Below are positions 39,185 to 49,848 of a DNA stretch of 64,000 nt, in pieces. The position numbers and the translations under genes are program-made. Position 1 is the first letter of the stretch, and each line of letters starts with the position of its first letter. The stretch spans positions 2,046,001 through 2,110,000 of the forward strand of contig NC_013891.1 of the NCBI RefSeq assembly GCF_000027145.1. Direction: 5' to 3'. Under the pieces are notes generated by a model. It ran no database searches and was not told the origin of the DNA. It was given only the letters and a program-made list of their open reading frames with translations. The DNA comes from Listeria seeligeri serovar 1/2b str. SLCC3954 (GTDB lineage: Bacteria; Bacillota; Bacilli; Lactobacillales; Listeriaceae).

Positions 39185-40942
39185 ATGGATAAGGATTATT
39201 TCATTATGCGCGCTTATCTTTATAATGTAACTCCGGATTTACAAACAGCTTTTAAATTAAGTAATTTAGCTAATATTTGGTTTTGTACATCTAAAAACGC
39301 CAAACGAAAACTACAACAATATCAATCAAAAAATATTCTTCACTATGCTCCTGGATTAGGTCGTGGAAATCTCTCCAAAGTCACATTTCCAAAACCACTA
39401 GAAGAAGAAGTACTTAATGCTTTGAAAAAAAGTCTTGCTGAAGAATCATTTAGTGATATTTTATTTTTATCGCAACTACCGATTCCTAAAAGCTGGTTCG
39501 CAAGTATCTCTAATGAAATTCAACAATTGTTCGGTTTACAAATAACGGAAAACCAACAAGAAATTTTACGTTCCATCATTCGGCGAAAATTAACGACCCT
39601 TGACCCACTTCAAACATCTGTCTCCCTAGAAGCTTTTCTACTAACGCAAATTGGCGATACACTTGTTAAATATGATAAAAGTACCGACAAAGTAATTGCT
39701 CATATTGCTCATCACTGGAAAACTTCCGCTGACTACCGAGAATGGACATTTTATTTACGCAAAAGTGTTTTGTTCCATCACGGGCGAACACTCGATAGCG
39801 CGGATGTGAAATTCACCTTACTTCGTGCCAAACAACCTCAATCTGTCTCTTTTTGGCAAATGCAAGATATTCAAACAATTGATTGTACAAACAAATTCAC
39901 ACTTACCATTCGACTAAAAAAACCCGATCCATTTTTCATTCGCTATCTCTGTTCATCAAATATGGCTATCTTGCCACGCGATGAAACTTTCGATGAATAT
40001 AAATGGATTTCGACCGGGCCATTCCGAATGGCAGAAAGAAGCGATGAACGTTTGATTTTAGAGGCTTTTGATGGATACTTTTTAACACGGCCACTACTTG
40101 ACCGAGTAGAGTTTTGGACCGTAGAAAATAGTCAGGCGATTCAAACCACGCCAATTCAGTTCACTTCTGTTGATTATGAGGAAAATCCGGCCTATGTCGA
40201 GCATCGTAAAATCGGTGTTGGGGTTAATTTTCTTTGTTTTAACGGTCACCGCAATGGAGTCGCACAACACAAAGCTTTTCGTGAAGCCATCTACCATTTA
40301 CTTGACTGCCAAAAAGCGCGTGATGAGTTATTCGAAAACTACGGCACAGTTGCTTCCAATTACTATCCCGAAAAGTCAATTATTCCTGAAAAACATCCTG
40401 AAAAAATTCCCGCTTTATTGAAAAAAGCAAACTATCAAGGAGAAAAAGTGATTTTTGGAACGACGCAGCATCCACTTGCTTTACAAGCTACAAAATGGAT
40501 TTGCAACATGGCGGCAAAATTTGAAATTCATTTAGTGCCAAAGATAATTACTCATAAAGAAGCTTCTTATTCAACGATGCCAGAAGATGAAACCGATATG
40601 ATGATGATGGGCGAAATCCCTTCATCTGACGGAGAAGTAGCTTATTTAGATTTTTTGAACAACCCATTTCTTTTACCTCAACACTTGTTAACTGCTGAAA
40701 CGCTTGCTGAAATTACTACTCGTTTAGAAAAAATGAAATTAGAAAAAGACGCCGTTAAAAGAGACGCCTTACGCACTAATATTGATAGATGGTTAACAGA
40801 AAACTATCATTTAATTTATTTACATCATCCTGAACGAAGCCAGTCACTCCATTCGATGATAAAAGGAATTTCCGAAAATCCTTATGGCTATTTTGATTTA
40901 AGTAAAGTTTGGATAGAAACTAAACCGTCTATAACATCATAA
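39185..40942 (+). CDS. SgrR-like transcription regulator fused to a solute-binding domain
   Basis: 585 residues from the ATG at 39185, which follows GGAGG by five bases; the frame is open further upstream but without a site. The N-terminal 110 residues resemble the SgrR_N winged helix (KLSNLANIWFCTSKNAKRKLQQY). The remainder is an ABC-type peptide/oligo-binding fold (SBP_bac_5) with the DPLQTSVSLEAFLLTQIGD entry and the EWTFYLRKSVLFHHG motif. There is no signal peptide, so the binding domain is cytoplasmic and senses a small molecule. It faces the MFS gene, which is the probable target. Its last 14 bases overlap the convergent DUF3397 gene. Confidence 0.82.
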   Translation: MDKDYFIMRAYLYNVTPDLQTAFKLSNLANIWFCTSKNAKRKLQQYQSKNILHYAPGLGRGNLSKVTFPKPLEEEVLNALKKSLAEESFSDILFLSQLPIPKSWFASISNEIQQLFGLQITENQQEILRSIIRRKLTTLDPLQTSVSLEAFLLTQIGDTLVKYDKSTDKVIAHIAHHWKTSADYREWTFYLRKSVLFHHGRTLDSADVKFTLLRAKQPQSVSFWQMQDIQTIDCTNKFTLTIRLKKPDPFFIRYLCSSNMAILPRDETFDEYKWISTGPFRMAERSDERLILEAFDGYFLTRPLLDRVEFWTVENSQAIQTTPIQFTSVDYEENPAYVEHRKIGVGVNFLCFNGHRNGVAQHKAFREAIYHLLDCQKARDELFENYGTVASNYYPEKSIIPEKHPEKIPALLKKANYQGEKVIFGTTQHPLALQATKWICNMAAKFEIHLVPKIITHKEASYSTMPEDETDMMMMGEIPSSDGEVAYLDFLNNPFLLPQHLLTAETLAEITTRLEKMKLEKDAVKRDALRTNIDRWLTENYHLIYLHHPERSQSLHSMIKGISENPYGYFDLSKVWIETKPSITS

Positions 40943-41315
40943 TTAAACTATAAATAATTCCATAAAGATAGAGACCTACATAAAGCAAGGCGAAGAGGAA
41001 GAAACAAAGCCGCCAGTATCCACGGATAATTTTCTTAAATTGAATCTCGCCTTCTTTTTTTGCCGCAATAAGCACAATGACAATCCCAAGTGTAAATAAA
41101 AATAACAGTATATAAAGTAAGAACGAATGTTCAAATAATACAATCATAAAGAAGTGAACAGCAATAATAAGAAAAAGTGTCGACATGTCTGCTGCAAACA
41201 TTATTCTACGCTGGCTTTTCCGCATCCAAAGCCCCGAAATAAACATGGATAAAATAAATACTATTACAGGTAAAATAATTATAATTGCTGTTGAGTTAGT
41301 TAACCAATCAAACAT
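40929..41315 (-). CDS. DUF3397 membrane protein
   Basis: 128 residues with four hydrophobic segments and a short charged loop (AAKKEGEIQFKKIIRGYWR). I recognise the DUF3397 family by its size and layout, found near mraZ/panE genes in Bacilli; function is unknown. The start lies inside the end of panE with an 8-base overlap, so the two are translationally coupled. Confidence 0.7.
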   Translation of the reverse strand: MFDWLTNSTAIIIILPVIVFILSMFISGLWMRKSQRRIMFAADMSTLFLIIAVHFFMIVLFEHSFLLYILLFLFTLGIVIVLIAAKKEGEIQFKKIIRGYWRLCFFLFALLYVGLYLYGIIYSLIMML

Positions 41316-42213
41316 TGCTTTCTCCTTCCAACCCTTTAATAATATGATATAACGTACGAAGCGTCGGAAGTGTCTTTCCTTCTCGTTCAGCTTTTTCTAA
41401 AATCGGAAGTACAATTCCATCAATTTCCGTTTTGCGCCCATGTTTTTTATCAAGTGCCATCGAAGAAAAATTGTTGGCAGTTACCCGGCAAATTTCTCTC
41501 ACTTTCAAAGCCCCATTTTGAACTGGGAGAACTGTTTCCATTTCTTCCACAAGTAAATCAAGCAATTTATGCCATTCCGGATTCTTTAGAAGTTCTCCGT
41601 TTCGCACACCTAGAACTGCCGTTAACGGATTAATTACTGCATTGATAAATAATTTTTCTTGGATAATTTCTAGATAATTCACATGCTGTTCTACCGGGAA
41701 GTCCGGCACTGAATTTAACCAGTTTTCTAAAGAACCATCTAATTCGCCCTGATAAACGCTATATTTCGTTCGCCCGTGACCGCGCCAAACAACGGTCGTA
41801 TCATTTTCTCGACCTGCCCCGTGTTCGCTGATGCCCACTAAAATGGTCCGCTTTTCGCCAAGTAGCGGTAAATTTTCTAAATGTCCGGCACCGTTTTGAA
41901 TGAAAAGCATTGGTGTTTCGATCGGAACTGCTTGTAATAAAGGTAAAATCTCAAGTAACGAATACTGCTTCACCGCGACAATAAGCAACTGTTGTTTACT
42001 CAAAGCGGCTGTATCTGTCACTACTACAGCGTTAATATGTATAGTTTTTGTTGTTCCATTATCTATTAGTGAAATGCCTTTTTGTTTTAAAGCATTTGCT
42101 TGTTCTTCTCTTCGTGTAAAAAGGGTGAGATCGGCTTTTTCAGCAAGGTTAGCTGCATAAAGAAGCCCCATTGCACCCGCGCCAATAATACCAATTTTTA
42201 TTTGGTTTCCCAT
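41308..42213 (-). CDS. panE: 2-dehydropantoate 2-reductase
   Basis: 301 residues from the ATG at 42213, which lies nine bases from GGAG; upstream in-frame starts lack any site. The N-terminal NADP-binding GAGAMGLLYAANL motif and the ApbA C-terminal segments (KLFINAVINPLTAVLGVRNG) with the catalytic lysine are visible. It reduces ketopantoate to pantoate in the pantothenate/CoA pathway. An 8-base overlap couples it to the following DUF3397 gene. Confidence 0.9.
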   Translation of the reverse strand: MGNQIKIGIIGAGAMGLLYAANLAEKADLTLFTRREEQANALKQKGISLIDNGTTKTIHINAVVVTDTAALSKQQLLIVAVKQYSLLEILPLLQAVPIETPMLFIQNGAGHLENLPLLGEKRTILVGISEHGAGRENDTTVVWRGHGRTKYSVYQGELDGSLENWLNSVPDFPVEQHVNYLEIIQEKLFINAVINPLTAVLGVRNGELLKNPEWHKLLDLLVEEMETVLPVQNGALKVREICRVTANNFSSMALDKKHGRKTEIDGIVLPILEKAEREGKTLPTLRTLYHIIKGLEGESNV

Positions 42214-42280
42214 TTCGTTCAGCTCCATATAGGTTAATGGTTTTATTTTAGCAGAAGTCGCATCAGTTTGCACTTTTAGA

Positions 42281-42321
42281 CAAACAAAAACCTCGAAAGA
42301 CCCATGGCGTCTTTCGAGGTT
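42281..42321 (-). terminator. Terminator of the yceD-rpmF unit
   Basis: Perfect 13-bp stem AACCTCGAAAGAC with GTCTTTCGAGGTT, 7-base loop, with a T-run on the minus strand, 40 bases after rpmF. Confidence 0.88.
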
Positions 42322-42360
42322 CGTCTTCAACAAGTGAAACGTCACCTGCTTTTAACAATA

Positions 42361-42534
42361 TTAGCTGTTTGCTACATCTTTACCATCATATTGTCCACAT
42401 TCAGGACATACGTGGTGGGAAAGTCTGTATTCGCCGCAATTCGAGCATTCGTTCATGCCCGGAAGTTGAAGTTTAACGTGTGTACGACGCTTACGCTTTT
42501 TGGCTTTTGAAGTTCTTCTAAAAGGTACTGCCAT
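42361..42534 (-). CDS. rpmF: Ribosomal protein L32
   Basis: 57 residues, [19 protein letters not shown] at the start, the standard bacterial L32. A zinc ribbon is formed by C30, C33, C43 and C46 (CSNC and CPEC). L32 is a small 50S subunit protein. It follows yceD by 90 bases on the same strand, the usual yceD-rpmF pairing, and is too short to appear in most open-frame lists. Confidence 0.97.
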   Translation of the reverse strand: MAVPFRRTSKAKKRKRRTHVKLQLPGMNECSNCGEYRLSHHVCPECGQYDGKDVANS

Positions 42535-42624
42535 TTCCTTACACCTCCTTGACGATATCTAAGTACTTGTATCGTTAATCTAAGAAAAATTAATTTCTTA
42601 ATATATTCCAGCTTCACGGGGAAT

Positions 42625-43161
42625 TTAGTCTTCTTTTTTCTCATCGAAAAAATTAGCTAATCCCGCAAGACGAGGATCCACTTTTGGTTCTTTTGCGATT
42701 TTGTCTAGTAGATCAGCTTCTTCTGTTTTCATTTCCCATTCAGTTCCACGTGGAAGCTTGTCGATAACGAGCGCTTCTTCACTGAAAACTTGCATTGGAA
42801 TTTCTACTAGTAAGAGTTCTTCTACCACCGGGGTTAAATCGACCATATCTTGTTCCATCACATGCCAAGATTCATCTAAAACTTGTTCTTTGGATTTCAC
42901 AAAAGTTTCCGTCGCATGCACTTCATAAGGATAAACAACATCCTCAAGTGTACGGGCACATGGAAGCGTCCACTCACCTTTCATTGTAAGGTTAGCAACA
43001 ACTTCTTCTGGGTGTACAATTAATTCCCCAGTTACTTCTACGGGGCTTGCATCACGAACGTCTATATTGTTCTCTTGAAAGAACTTTTTTAGATCAGCTT
43101 TTTCATTAATCGTGAAGTTGCTGTCACGATATTTTTTCAATTGACTGATAGACCATTTCAT
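42625..43161 (-). CDS. yceD: DUF177 (YceD) large-subunit rRNA accumulation protein
   Basis: 178 residues. The family hallmark CARTLEDVVYPYEV is present at about residues 69-82, followed by an acidic C-terminal half ending in RLAGLANFFDEKKED. DUF177 proteins are needed for normal 23S rRNA accumulation in other bacteria and plants. It is encoded with rpmF, the common arrangement. Confidence 0.9.
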   Translation of the reverse strand: MKWSISQLKKYRDSNFTINEKADLKKFFQENNIDVRDASPVEVTGELIVHPEEVVANLTMKGEWTLPCARTLEDVVYPYEVHATETFVKSKEQVLDESWHVMEQDMVDLTPVVEELLLVEIPMQVFSEEALVIDKLPRGTEWEMKTEEADLLDKIAKEPKVDPRLAGLANFFDEKKED

Positions 43162-43256
43162 CCTACATCACTCCAAGCGCAACACAAAATATTATAGCTT
43201 TTTTAAAGGCTTTTGTCAATGGTTTTTCAGGGGATCAAAACACGGCTTGTTTTTTA

Positions 43257-43265
43257 TGCTAAAAT
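43257..43265 (+). promoter_or_regulatory. Extended -10 promoter for tmcAL
   Basis: TGC precedes TAAAAT (43260-43265), 25 bases upstream of the tmcAL start. The same TGCTAAAAT element precedes the K+ channel gene. Confidence 0.45.
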
Positions 43266-43289
43266 AGATTATCTAAGGAGGGAAACGAA

Positions 43290-44462
43290 ATGAAAGCAAC
43301 TGGAATTGTAGTAGAATACAACCCATTTCATAATGGGCATCAACTTCATTTAAACAAGGCACGCGAACTAACAAATCCTGATGTGGTTATTGCTGTTATG
43401 AGTGGTTCTTTTGTTCAGCGCGGCGAACCCGCTATCCTTCCTAAATGGGAACGAACCAAGATGGCGCTTGCTGCTGGTGTAGACATAGTTGTCGAACTAC
43501 CTGTTGCCTTTTCGACCCAACACGCCACTATTTTCGCTGAAGAGTCAGTTCGAATTCTCGATGCACTCCATATAAATAGCTTATTTTTTGGAAGCGAGCA
43601 CGGCTATGCTAATGATTTTTCCGAAGCTGCAAATAAGGCGGCTAATAATGAAGCAACTTTTAATCAAATGATAAAACATTCTTTGGAAAACAAAAAGATT
43701 TCTTATGCCAATGCTTATACACTCGCACTTGAAACATTACTTGGCGAAAAAAAACTGGACGTCACAAAACCAAATAACATTCTTGGGTTCCATTACGCCC
43801 TCGCTGTACAAAAGCAAAACCCAACTATTAAACTCCAATCCATTGCCCGAGAGCATGCTCAGTATCACGATGAACAAGCTACCCATACTTCCATTGCAAG
43901 TGCGACGGCTATCCGAAAAATGATGCTAGCTGGTGAATCCGAACAAGCAATGCGCTATTTACCAATAAGTTCACAGGAAATTTTACGAGCGTATACTGGC
44001 CCATTTTTATCGTGGGATAATTACTGGCCTTTCTTAAAGTTCCGGCTATTACAAGCAACTTCAGAGGAATTGAAATCAATTCGCGGAGTTAGTGAAGGCA
44101 TTCAAAATCGGATGCAACTTGCTGCGACCACAGCGGAAAACTTCTTTGAATTTATAGAACAGACGAAAACAAAACGTTATAGCAATGCAAGACTACAGCG
44201 AACAGCATTGCAAATTTTGCTAAATGCGAAGGACACAAAAAGCAAGCCGTACATCCGGATTCTTGGTATGAGTAAGCTAGGGCAACGATATTTAGCACTT
44301 CATAAGAAGAATATACCTCTGCAAGTAGTTACCACAGCATCCAAAGCAAGCCCCGGGATACTGACAGAAGACTTAAAGGCAACAACGATTTACACACTCG
44401 CAAAAGGACTAGAATCATATCAAAAAGGGGACTTCCAAATCCCGCCAATTATGACTTTGTAA
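43290..44462 (+). CDS. tmcAL: tRNA(Met) cytidine acetate ligase
   Basis: 390 residues. The N-terminal nucleotidyltransferase-like motif [17 protein letters not shown] contains the HxGH signature, and [10 protein letters not shown] follows. TmcAL (YlbM) uses acetate and ATP to acetylate C34 of the elongator tRNA-Met anticodon. A strong AAGGAGG site precedes the ATG. The gene neighbours the ylb genes as in Bacillus. Confidence 0.93.
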   Translation: MKATGIVVEYNPFHNGHQLHLNKARELTNPDVVIAVMSGSFVQRGEPAILPKWERTKMALAAGVDIVVELPVAFSTQHATIFAEESVRILDALHINSLFFGSEHGYANDFSEAANKAANNEATFNQMIKHSLENKKISYANAYTLALETLLGEKKLDVTKPNNILGFHYALAVQKQNPTIKLQSIAREHAQYHDEQATHTSIASATAIRKMMLAGESEQAMRYLPISSQEILRAYTGPFLSWDNYWPFLKFRLLQATSEELKSIRGVSEGIQNRMQLAATTAENFFEFIEQTKTKRYSNARLQRTALQILLNAKDTKSKPYIRILGMSKLGQRYLALHKKNIPLQVVTTASKASPGILTEDLKATTIYTLAKGLESYQKGDFQIPPIMTL

Positions 44463-44479
44463 GCTTTTTCAGTTTTTAG

Positions 44480-44509
44480 TTGACTTTGATGTTCCAACTT
44501 TGCTATGAT
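44480..44509 (+). promoter_or_regulatory. Sigma-A promoter of the uvrA-like gene
   Basis: TTGACT (44480-44485) and TATGAT (44504-44509) are separated by 18 bases, 34 bases upstream of the start ATG. Confidence 0.65.
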
Positions 44510-44542
44510 GTCTGTTCGACTCAAAAAACAGGAGGTATGTGT

Positions 44543-46783
44543 ATGGTACAAGAATATATTCGATTAAAAGGAGCACGTGAAAACAATCTCCAAAATATTT
44601 CCCTAGATATCCCTAAACGAAAAATCACTATTTTTACTGGCGTGTCTGGATCCGGGAAATCTTCTATTGTATTTGAAACTATTGCTACAGAATCGCAAAG
44701 ACAGCTGAATGAAACTTACAGTGCTTATCTTCGTAATTTTCTTCCAAAGTATAAACAACCTGACGCTGATTCAATTGAAAACCTCTCCACCTCTGTTATT
44801 ATTGATCAGAAAAGACTTGGCGGTAATTCCCGCTCAACGCTCGGAACTATCACTGATATTAACTCTATTTTACGATTACTTTTTTCCCGAGTCGGCAAAC
44901 CGAGCATCGGGACAGCAAATCTATTTTCATTTAATGATCCTGCTGGTATGTGCCCTGATTGTCACGGGGTTGGTCAGAAAGTAACGGTTGATTTAGTCAA
45001 ATTACTCGACCCAAATAAATCACTAAAAGAAGGCGCCATCCTTTTCCCAACTTTTTCAGTGGACTCATGGTACTGGAATTCCTATGCTTATTCCGGCTTT
45101 TTTGATGTGGATAAAAAAATAAAAGATTATACCGAAGAAGAGTATGAACTACTTTTAAATGGTAAAGATATTAAGGTATTCCTAGAAACACCGATGGGCA
45201 GCATGAACGCAAGCTATGAAGGATTAATTCCGAAGTTCAATCGGCTTTACATCCAAAAAGAAGGTGATATGTCTGCTTCTACCAAAAAACGCGTTGATAA
45301 ATTTACACATATTGCGCATTGTGATACTTGTTCTGGAACAAGACTCTCCAAGCAAGCCCTTTCTTGTAAAATAAATGAAGCTAATATTGCGGACTATACC
45401 GCGATGCAATTAGACGAACTAAAACAAGCCATTGCTGAAATTAAAGATCCAATTGCCGTTCCGATGATTAAAAGTGTCACCGAACGATTGCAACATTTAA
45501 TTGATATTGGTTTAGGCTATATGACTCTCGACCGCCAAACTGCTTCCCTTTCTGGTGGAGAATCACAACGCGTCAAAATGATTCGTCACTTAAATAGTAG
45601 CTTAACGGACTTACTTTACATTTTTGACGAGCCAAGCATTGGACTTCATCCGCGTGATGTCCACCGGTTAAATGAACTACTAGTGAAATTGCGTGATAAA
45701 GGAAATACGATTCTAGTTGTTGAACATGATCCAGATGTCATCAAAATCGCTGACCATATTGTTGATGTTGGTCCACATGCTGGGAAACATGGCGGAGAAA
45801 TTCAGTTTGTCGGTAGTTATAACGATTTACTTAAATCAGATACGTTAACTGGCAGATTTTTGAACCGTCACTTACCTATTAATGATAAACCACGCTCACC
45901 AAAAGGTTTCTTAACTACCGAGAAAAGCAGCCAGTTTAACTTAAAAAATATTCAAGCAAACATTCCGAAAGAAGTACTTACTGTGATAACGGGGGTTGCT
46001 GGTTCCGGGAAAAGCACATTGATTAATTCAGTGTTTCTCAAAGAATATCCTGATGCGATTATGATTGATCAATCGGCGGCTCATGCGAATATTCGCTCCA
46101 ATCCAGCCACCTATACTGGAATTATGGACCCAATCAGAAAAGCATTTGGGAAAGAAAACGATGTTAGCCCGTCTTTATTCAGTTATAACTCCAAAGGCGC
46201 TTGCGAAAATTGCAAAGGACTTGGCTTCACTACCATGGATTTAGCTTTCATGGATTCAATTCGCACCCCTTGCGAAGTCTGTCATGGCAAGCGTTTCCAA
46301 GAGTCCGTCCTAGCTTATAAACTAGATGGTAAGTCTATCAGTGATGTTTTAGAGTTAACTGTTTCCGAAGCGCTTGATTTCTTTACAGATAAAAAAATCT
46401 TGAAGAAAATTAGCGCGATGGAAGAAGTTGGAATTGGCTATGTGACACTTGGTCAGGCACTTAGCACACTTTCTGGCGGAGAGTGCCAACGTCTAAAACT
46501 TGCGAATGAACTTCATAAAAAAGGTTCGATTTACATTATGGATGAGCCAACTACTGGGCTGCATATGTCTGATATCGAACACATTTTGACGATTATCAAT
46601 TCGCTCGTAAGTAAGGGCAACACAGTGATTGTGATTGAGCATAACATTGATATTATTCGAAATGCTGACTGGATTATTGACCTCGGACCAGAAGGCGGAA
46701 GTGCAGGTGGGCAAATTATTTTTGAAGGAGCACCAATGGACTTACTTCAAAACAAACAATCTTTAACTGCACAATATTTATAA
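44543..46783 (+). CDS. Short UvrA-like ABC ATPase
   Basis: 746 residues from the ATG at 44543, seven bases from AGGAGG. Two UvrA-type ATPase halves are present: Walker A GVSGSGKS and GVAGSGKS, signature motifs LSGGESQRVK and LSGGECQRLK, and two zinc-binding CxxC pairs per half (CPDC/CDTC, CENC/CEVC). It is about 200 residues shorter than housekeeping UvrA and lacks the insertion carrying the UvrB-binding region. Such UvrA2/DrrC-type proteins are linked to tolerance of DNA-binding drugs. It is monocistronic with its own promoter and terminator. Confidence 0.87.
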   Translation: MVQEYIRLKGARENNLQNISLDIPKRKITIFTGVSGSGKSSIVFETIATESQRQLNETYSAYLRNFLPKYKQPDADSIENLSTSVIIDQKRLGGNSRSTLGTITDINSILRLLFSRVGKPSIGTANLFSFNDPAGMCPDCHGVGQKVTVDLVKLLDPNKSLKEGAILFPTFSVDSWYWNSYAYSGFFDVDKKIKDYTEEEYELLLNGKDIKVFLETPMGSMNASYEGLIPKFNRLYIQKEGDMSASTKKRVDKFTHIAHCDTCSGTRLSKQALSCKINEANIADYTAMQLDELKQAIAEIKDPIAVPMIKSVTERLQHLIDIGLGYMTLDRQTASLSGGESQRVKMIRHLNSSLTDLLYIFDEPSIGLHPRDVHRLNELLVKLRDKGNTILVVEHDPDVIKIADHIVDVGPHAGKHGGEIQFVGSYNDLLKSDTLTGRFLNRHLPINDKPRSPKGFLTTEKSSQFNLKNIQANIPKEVLTVITGVAGSGKSTLINSVFLKEYPDAIMIDQSAAHANIRSNPATYTGIMDPIRKAFGKENDVSPSLFSYNSKGACENCKGLGFTTMDLAFMDSIRTPCEVCHGKRFQESVLAYKLDGKSISDVLELTVSEALDFFTDKKILKKISAMEEVGIGYVTLGQALSTLSGGECQRLKLANELHKKGSIYIMDEPTTGLHMSDIEHILTIINSLVSKGNTVIVIEHNIDIIRNADWIIDLGPEGGSAGGQIIFEGAPMDLLQNKQSLTAQYL

Positions 46784-46793
46784 GAAGCTATAT

Positions 46794-46837
46794 AAAAAGC
46801 AACCGTAGCAAACAATTGATTTGCTACGGTTGCTTTT
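46794..46837. terminator. Shared terminator of uvrA-like and sepM
   Basis: Stem AAAAGCAACCGTAGCAAA with TTTGCTACGGTTGCTTTT and a 7-base loop; T-runs on both strands between convergent genes. Confidence 0.9.
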
Positions 46838-46845
46838 ATTTATTG

Positions 46846-47892
46846 TCATTTCTCTAAAAAATCGACAGCATCTTGGAACGTTTTCACTGGTACAATTTTC
46901 ATTTTTGAGTCAATATCTTTGGCTGTTTTTACTGCTGTGTCATAATTACTTTCGATAGATGGGTCGCTTTTTTTCATTTCTGCGGTAATTGGATCATTTG
47001 GTGCAAAGAAGATTTTCGCACCACTCTTGTCGGCTGCAACTACTTTTTGGTCAATTCCGCCGATTCTTCCAACGGTTCCATCAGGATCAATCGTCCCTGT
47101 CCCAGCAATTTTCTTACCATCTGTTAAATCATCTTTTTGGAAACGGCTATAAATTTCTAGGCTAAACATTAAGCCAGCTGATGGTCCGCCAATTTTTTCA
47201 GAATCGATTTTCACTTCAGGGACGGCGGTGATTTTTTCGTCATCTACAAGTGTAATCCCAATTCCTGGCGTACCTTTTTTATCAATTGCTGTAAGTTCGA
47301 TAGTTGCTTCTTCATTTTTATCGCCGTGTTTGTATTTTATTTTAACGGTGTCGCCAACTTTTTTGCTATGAATGTAATCAATGAATTCTTGGCTTGATTT
47401 AAAAGCATGACCATCTATTTCAGTAATTAAATCCCCTGCATGTAAAACTTTTGCAGCAGGAACATCTTCCATAACGCTTAGAACATAGACCCCATCATAT
47501 GTTACTTTCACTTCTTGTCCAGCAGCTTTGTAGGCAACTTGGATTGCGTTGTTTTTTGATTCATTCATCATTTGCATTTGACGAACATTATATTCTTCAT
47601 CGGTTTCGTCTTCGTACTTGATTTCGCTATCTTTTTCGAGTTCATGGTAGGGAAGAAATTTTGCCGTCATATATGTATAAATGTTAGCTTTTCCCATGGC
47701 AATCGTGACTAGACTTAGCGATCCGTCTTTATTATTAGGATGGTCCTCAACCGTAACGAGTGGTGCAAGTTCCTCGGTTCCTCCAGGTTTTGAAATATAG
47801 TACGGAACTGGAATAAAAAAGCCAGCTATAATAATTAGCAACAGCACTATCGCCGTTATTTTTTTCCACTCTTTACGCATTTTTCTGTCCAT
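46846..47892 (-). CDS. ylbL: YlbL/SepM-family membrane protease with PDZ and Lon domains
   Basis: 348 residues: one N-terminal membrane segment (about residues 10-28), a PDZ domain (VLHAGDLITEIDGHAF) and a C-terminal S16/Lon-type protease domain with the catalytic serine in GPSAGLMFSLE and the lysine in GRIGGIDQKVVAA. The homologues are SepM of Streptococcus, which processes the competence pheromone, and YlbL of Bacillus, which cleaves the division inhibitor YneA. It follows coaD by three bases. Start at either ATG 47892 or 47880. Confidence 0.92.
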   Translation of the reverse strand: MDRKMRKEWKKITAIVLLLIIIAGFFIPVPYYISKPGGTEELAPLVTVEDHPNNKDGSLSLVTIAMGKANIYTYMTAKFLPYHELEKDSEIKYEDETDEEYNVRQMQMMNESKNNAIQVAYKAAGQEVKVTYDGVYVLSVMEDVPAAKVLHAGDLITEIDGHAFKSSQEFIDYIHSKKVGDTVKIKYKHGDKNEEATIELTAIDKKGTPGIGITLVDDEKITAVPEVKIDSEKIGGPSAGLMFSLEIYSRFQKDDLTDGKKIAGTGTIDPDGTVGRIGGIDQKVVAADKSGAKIFFAPNDPITAEMKKSDPSIESNYDTAVKTAKDIDSKMKIVPVKTFQDAVDFLEK

Positions 47893-47895
47893 CTC

Positions 47896-48953
<1,058 letters not shown>

Positions 48954-49039
48954 AACCTTTACTTCAATGTCTTTTTTACTTTATCATAAATAGGTACAAA
49001 AAAACAGCAAGACTAGTTAAAATAGCCTCGCCGTAATAA

Positions 49040-49321
49040 TTAAATACTGATTTGTACGTCTTCATTTTTATGTTCATACATTAGTTCTTTTTTGGATTCG
49101 TATTCTGTTTTTAAGAATGGACGGAAAGACATTTCCACGCGTTTCACATAATGAAATCTGGAAACTTTGTTGGAGATATCTTCTACTTCCGCCATATCAC
49201 AATATAAAACCGCATATTTTAGTTTACGCGATACGTAATGAACATTGCCGAATCGTTTCAAAGATCTAACTTGTTTTAAATGATTCATCCAAACGACGAT
49301 TGCCTGTCTGTCATTTTCCAT
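49040..49321 (-). CDS. ylbG: YlbG-family DUF2129 protein
   Basis: 93 residues. Its [27 protein letters not shown] start and the central YAVLYCDM segment fit the conserved YlbG family. Function is unknown; the family is cytoplasmic and always near ylbF and rsmD in Bacilli. An AAGGGG site precedes it, 30 bases after ylbF. Confidence 0.88.
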   Translation of the reverse strand: MENDRQAIVVWMNHLKQVRSLKRFGNVHYVSRKLKYAVLYCDMAEVEDISNKVSRFHYVKRVEMSFRPFLKTEYESKKELMYEHKNEDVQISI

Positions 49322-49351
49322 TGTTTAAGCCCCTTCTTTTTAGAATAACCA

Positions 49352-49801
49352 TTACGCTGAACAACCGCAGCCTCCCCCGCTGCCACAACTTCCACTTGAA
49401 CAAGCAGATTTTGTTTCGAAAAACGGATTACCAGTTGGTACTTTGATATTGTCCGAAACGGCACTTGCCAGTAGTAAACTGATTTCGTCAAGTAAAGACT
49501 GTAAATCCATCTCTGCCCGGCGATATGCTGCCACGTTTTGGTCCATGTCGACTTCGCGTTTATAAGCACGAGTTTTTCTAGTTACTTCTTTATAGTCAGG
49601 ATGATACCGGCCGAACCGCTGTACTTCCTCATATTGTTCTTTTATTCGTATAAACTGACGAATATTTTTTTGGCTTGTTGGATCATCCAATAATGTTTGT
49701 TTAGCGCGCTTATAATTTTGCGCTTCCTCGGAGTCTAGAATCATGCCAGCAAGCTCATCTGATAAGTCGAGTAGCGCCATATTTTCCATTGTAGCGAGCA
49801 T
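49352..49801 (-). CDS. ricF: RicF (YlbF), component of the RNA-processing/biofilm regulatory complex
   Basis: 149 residues: a YlbF/YmcA helical domain followed by a Cys/Gly-rich tail (ACSSGSCGSGGGCGCS) with five cysteines. In Bacillus RicA, RicF and RicT form a complex carrying [4Fe-4S] clusters that influences RNase Y-dependent mRNA maturation and sporulation or biofilm choice. The Cys tail here provides obvious ligands. A GGAGGTGG site supports the start. Confidence 0.92.
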   Translation of the reverse strand: MLATMENMALLDLSDELAGMILDSEEAQNYKRAKQTLLDDPTSQKNIRQFIRIKEQYEEVQRFGRYHPDYKEVTRKTRAYKREVDMDQNVAAYRRAEMDLQSLLDEISLLLASAVSDNIKVPTGNPFFETKSACSSGSCGSGGGCGCSA

Positions 49802-49848
49802 CTAGCCACCTCCATATTACTTGCTTGTTTTATTATACCATATAACCA

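Noticed and set aside
49285-49569. 94-codon frame overlapping ricF
   Set aside because: It is antiphase with the well-supported ricF gene and shows no family resemblance.
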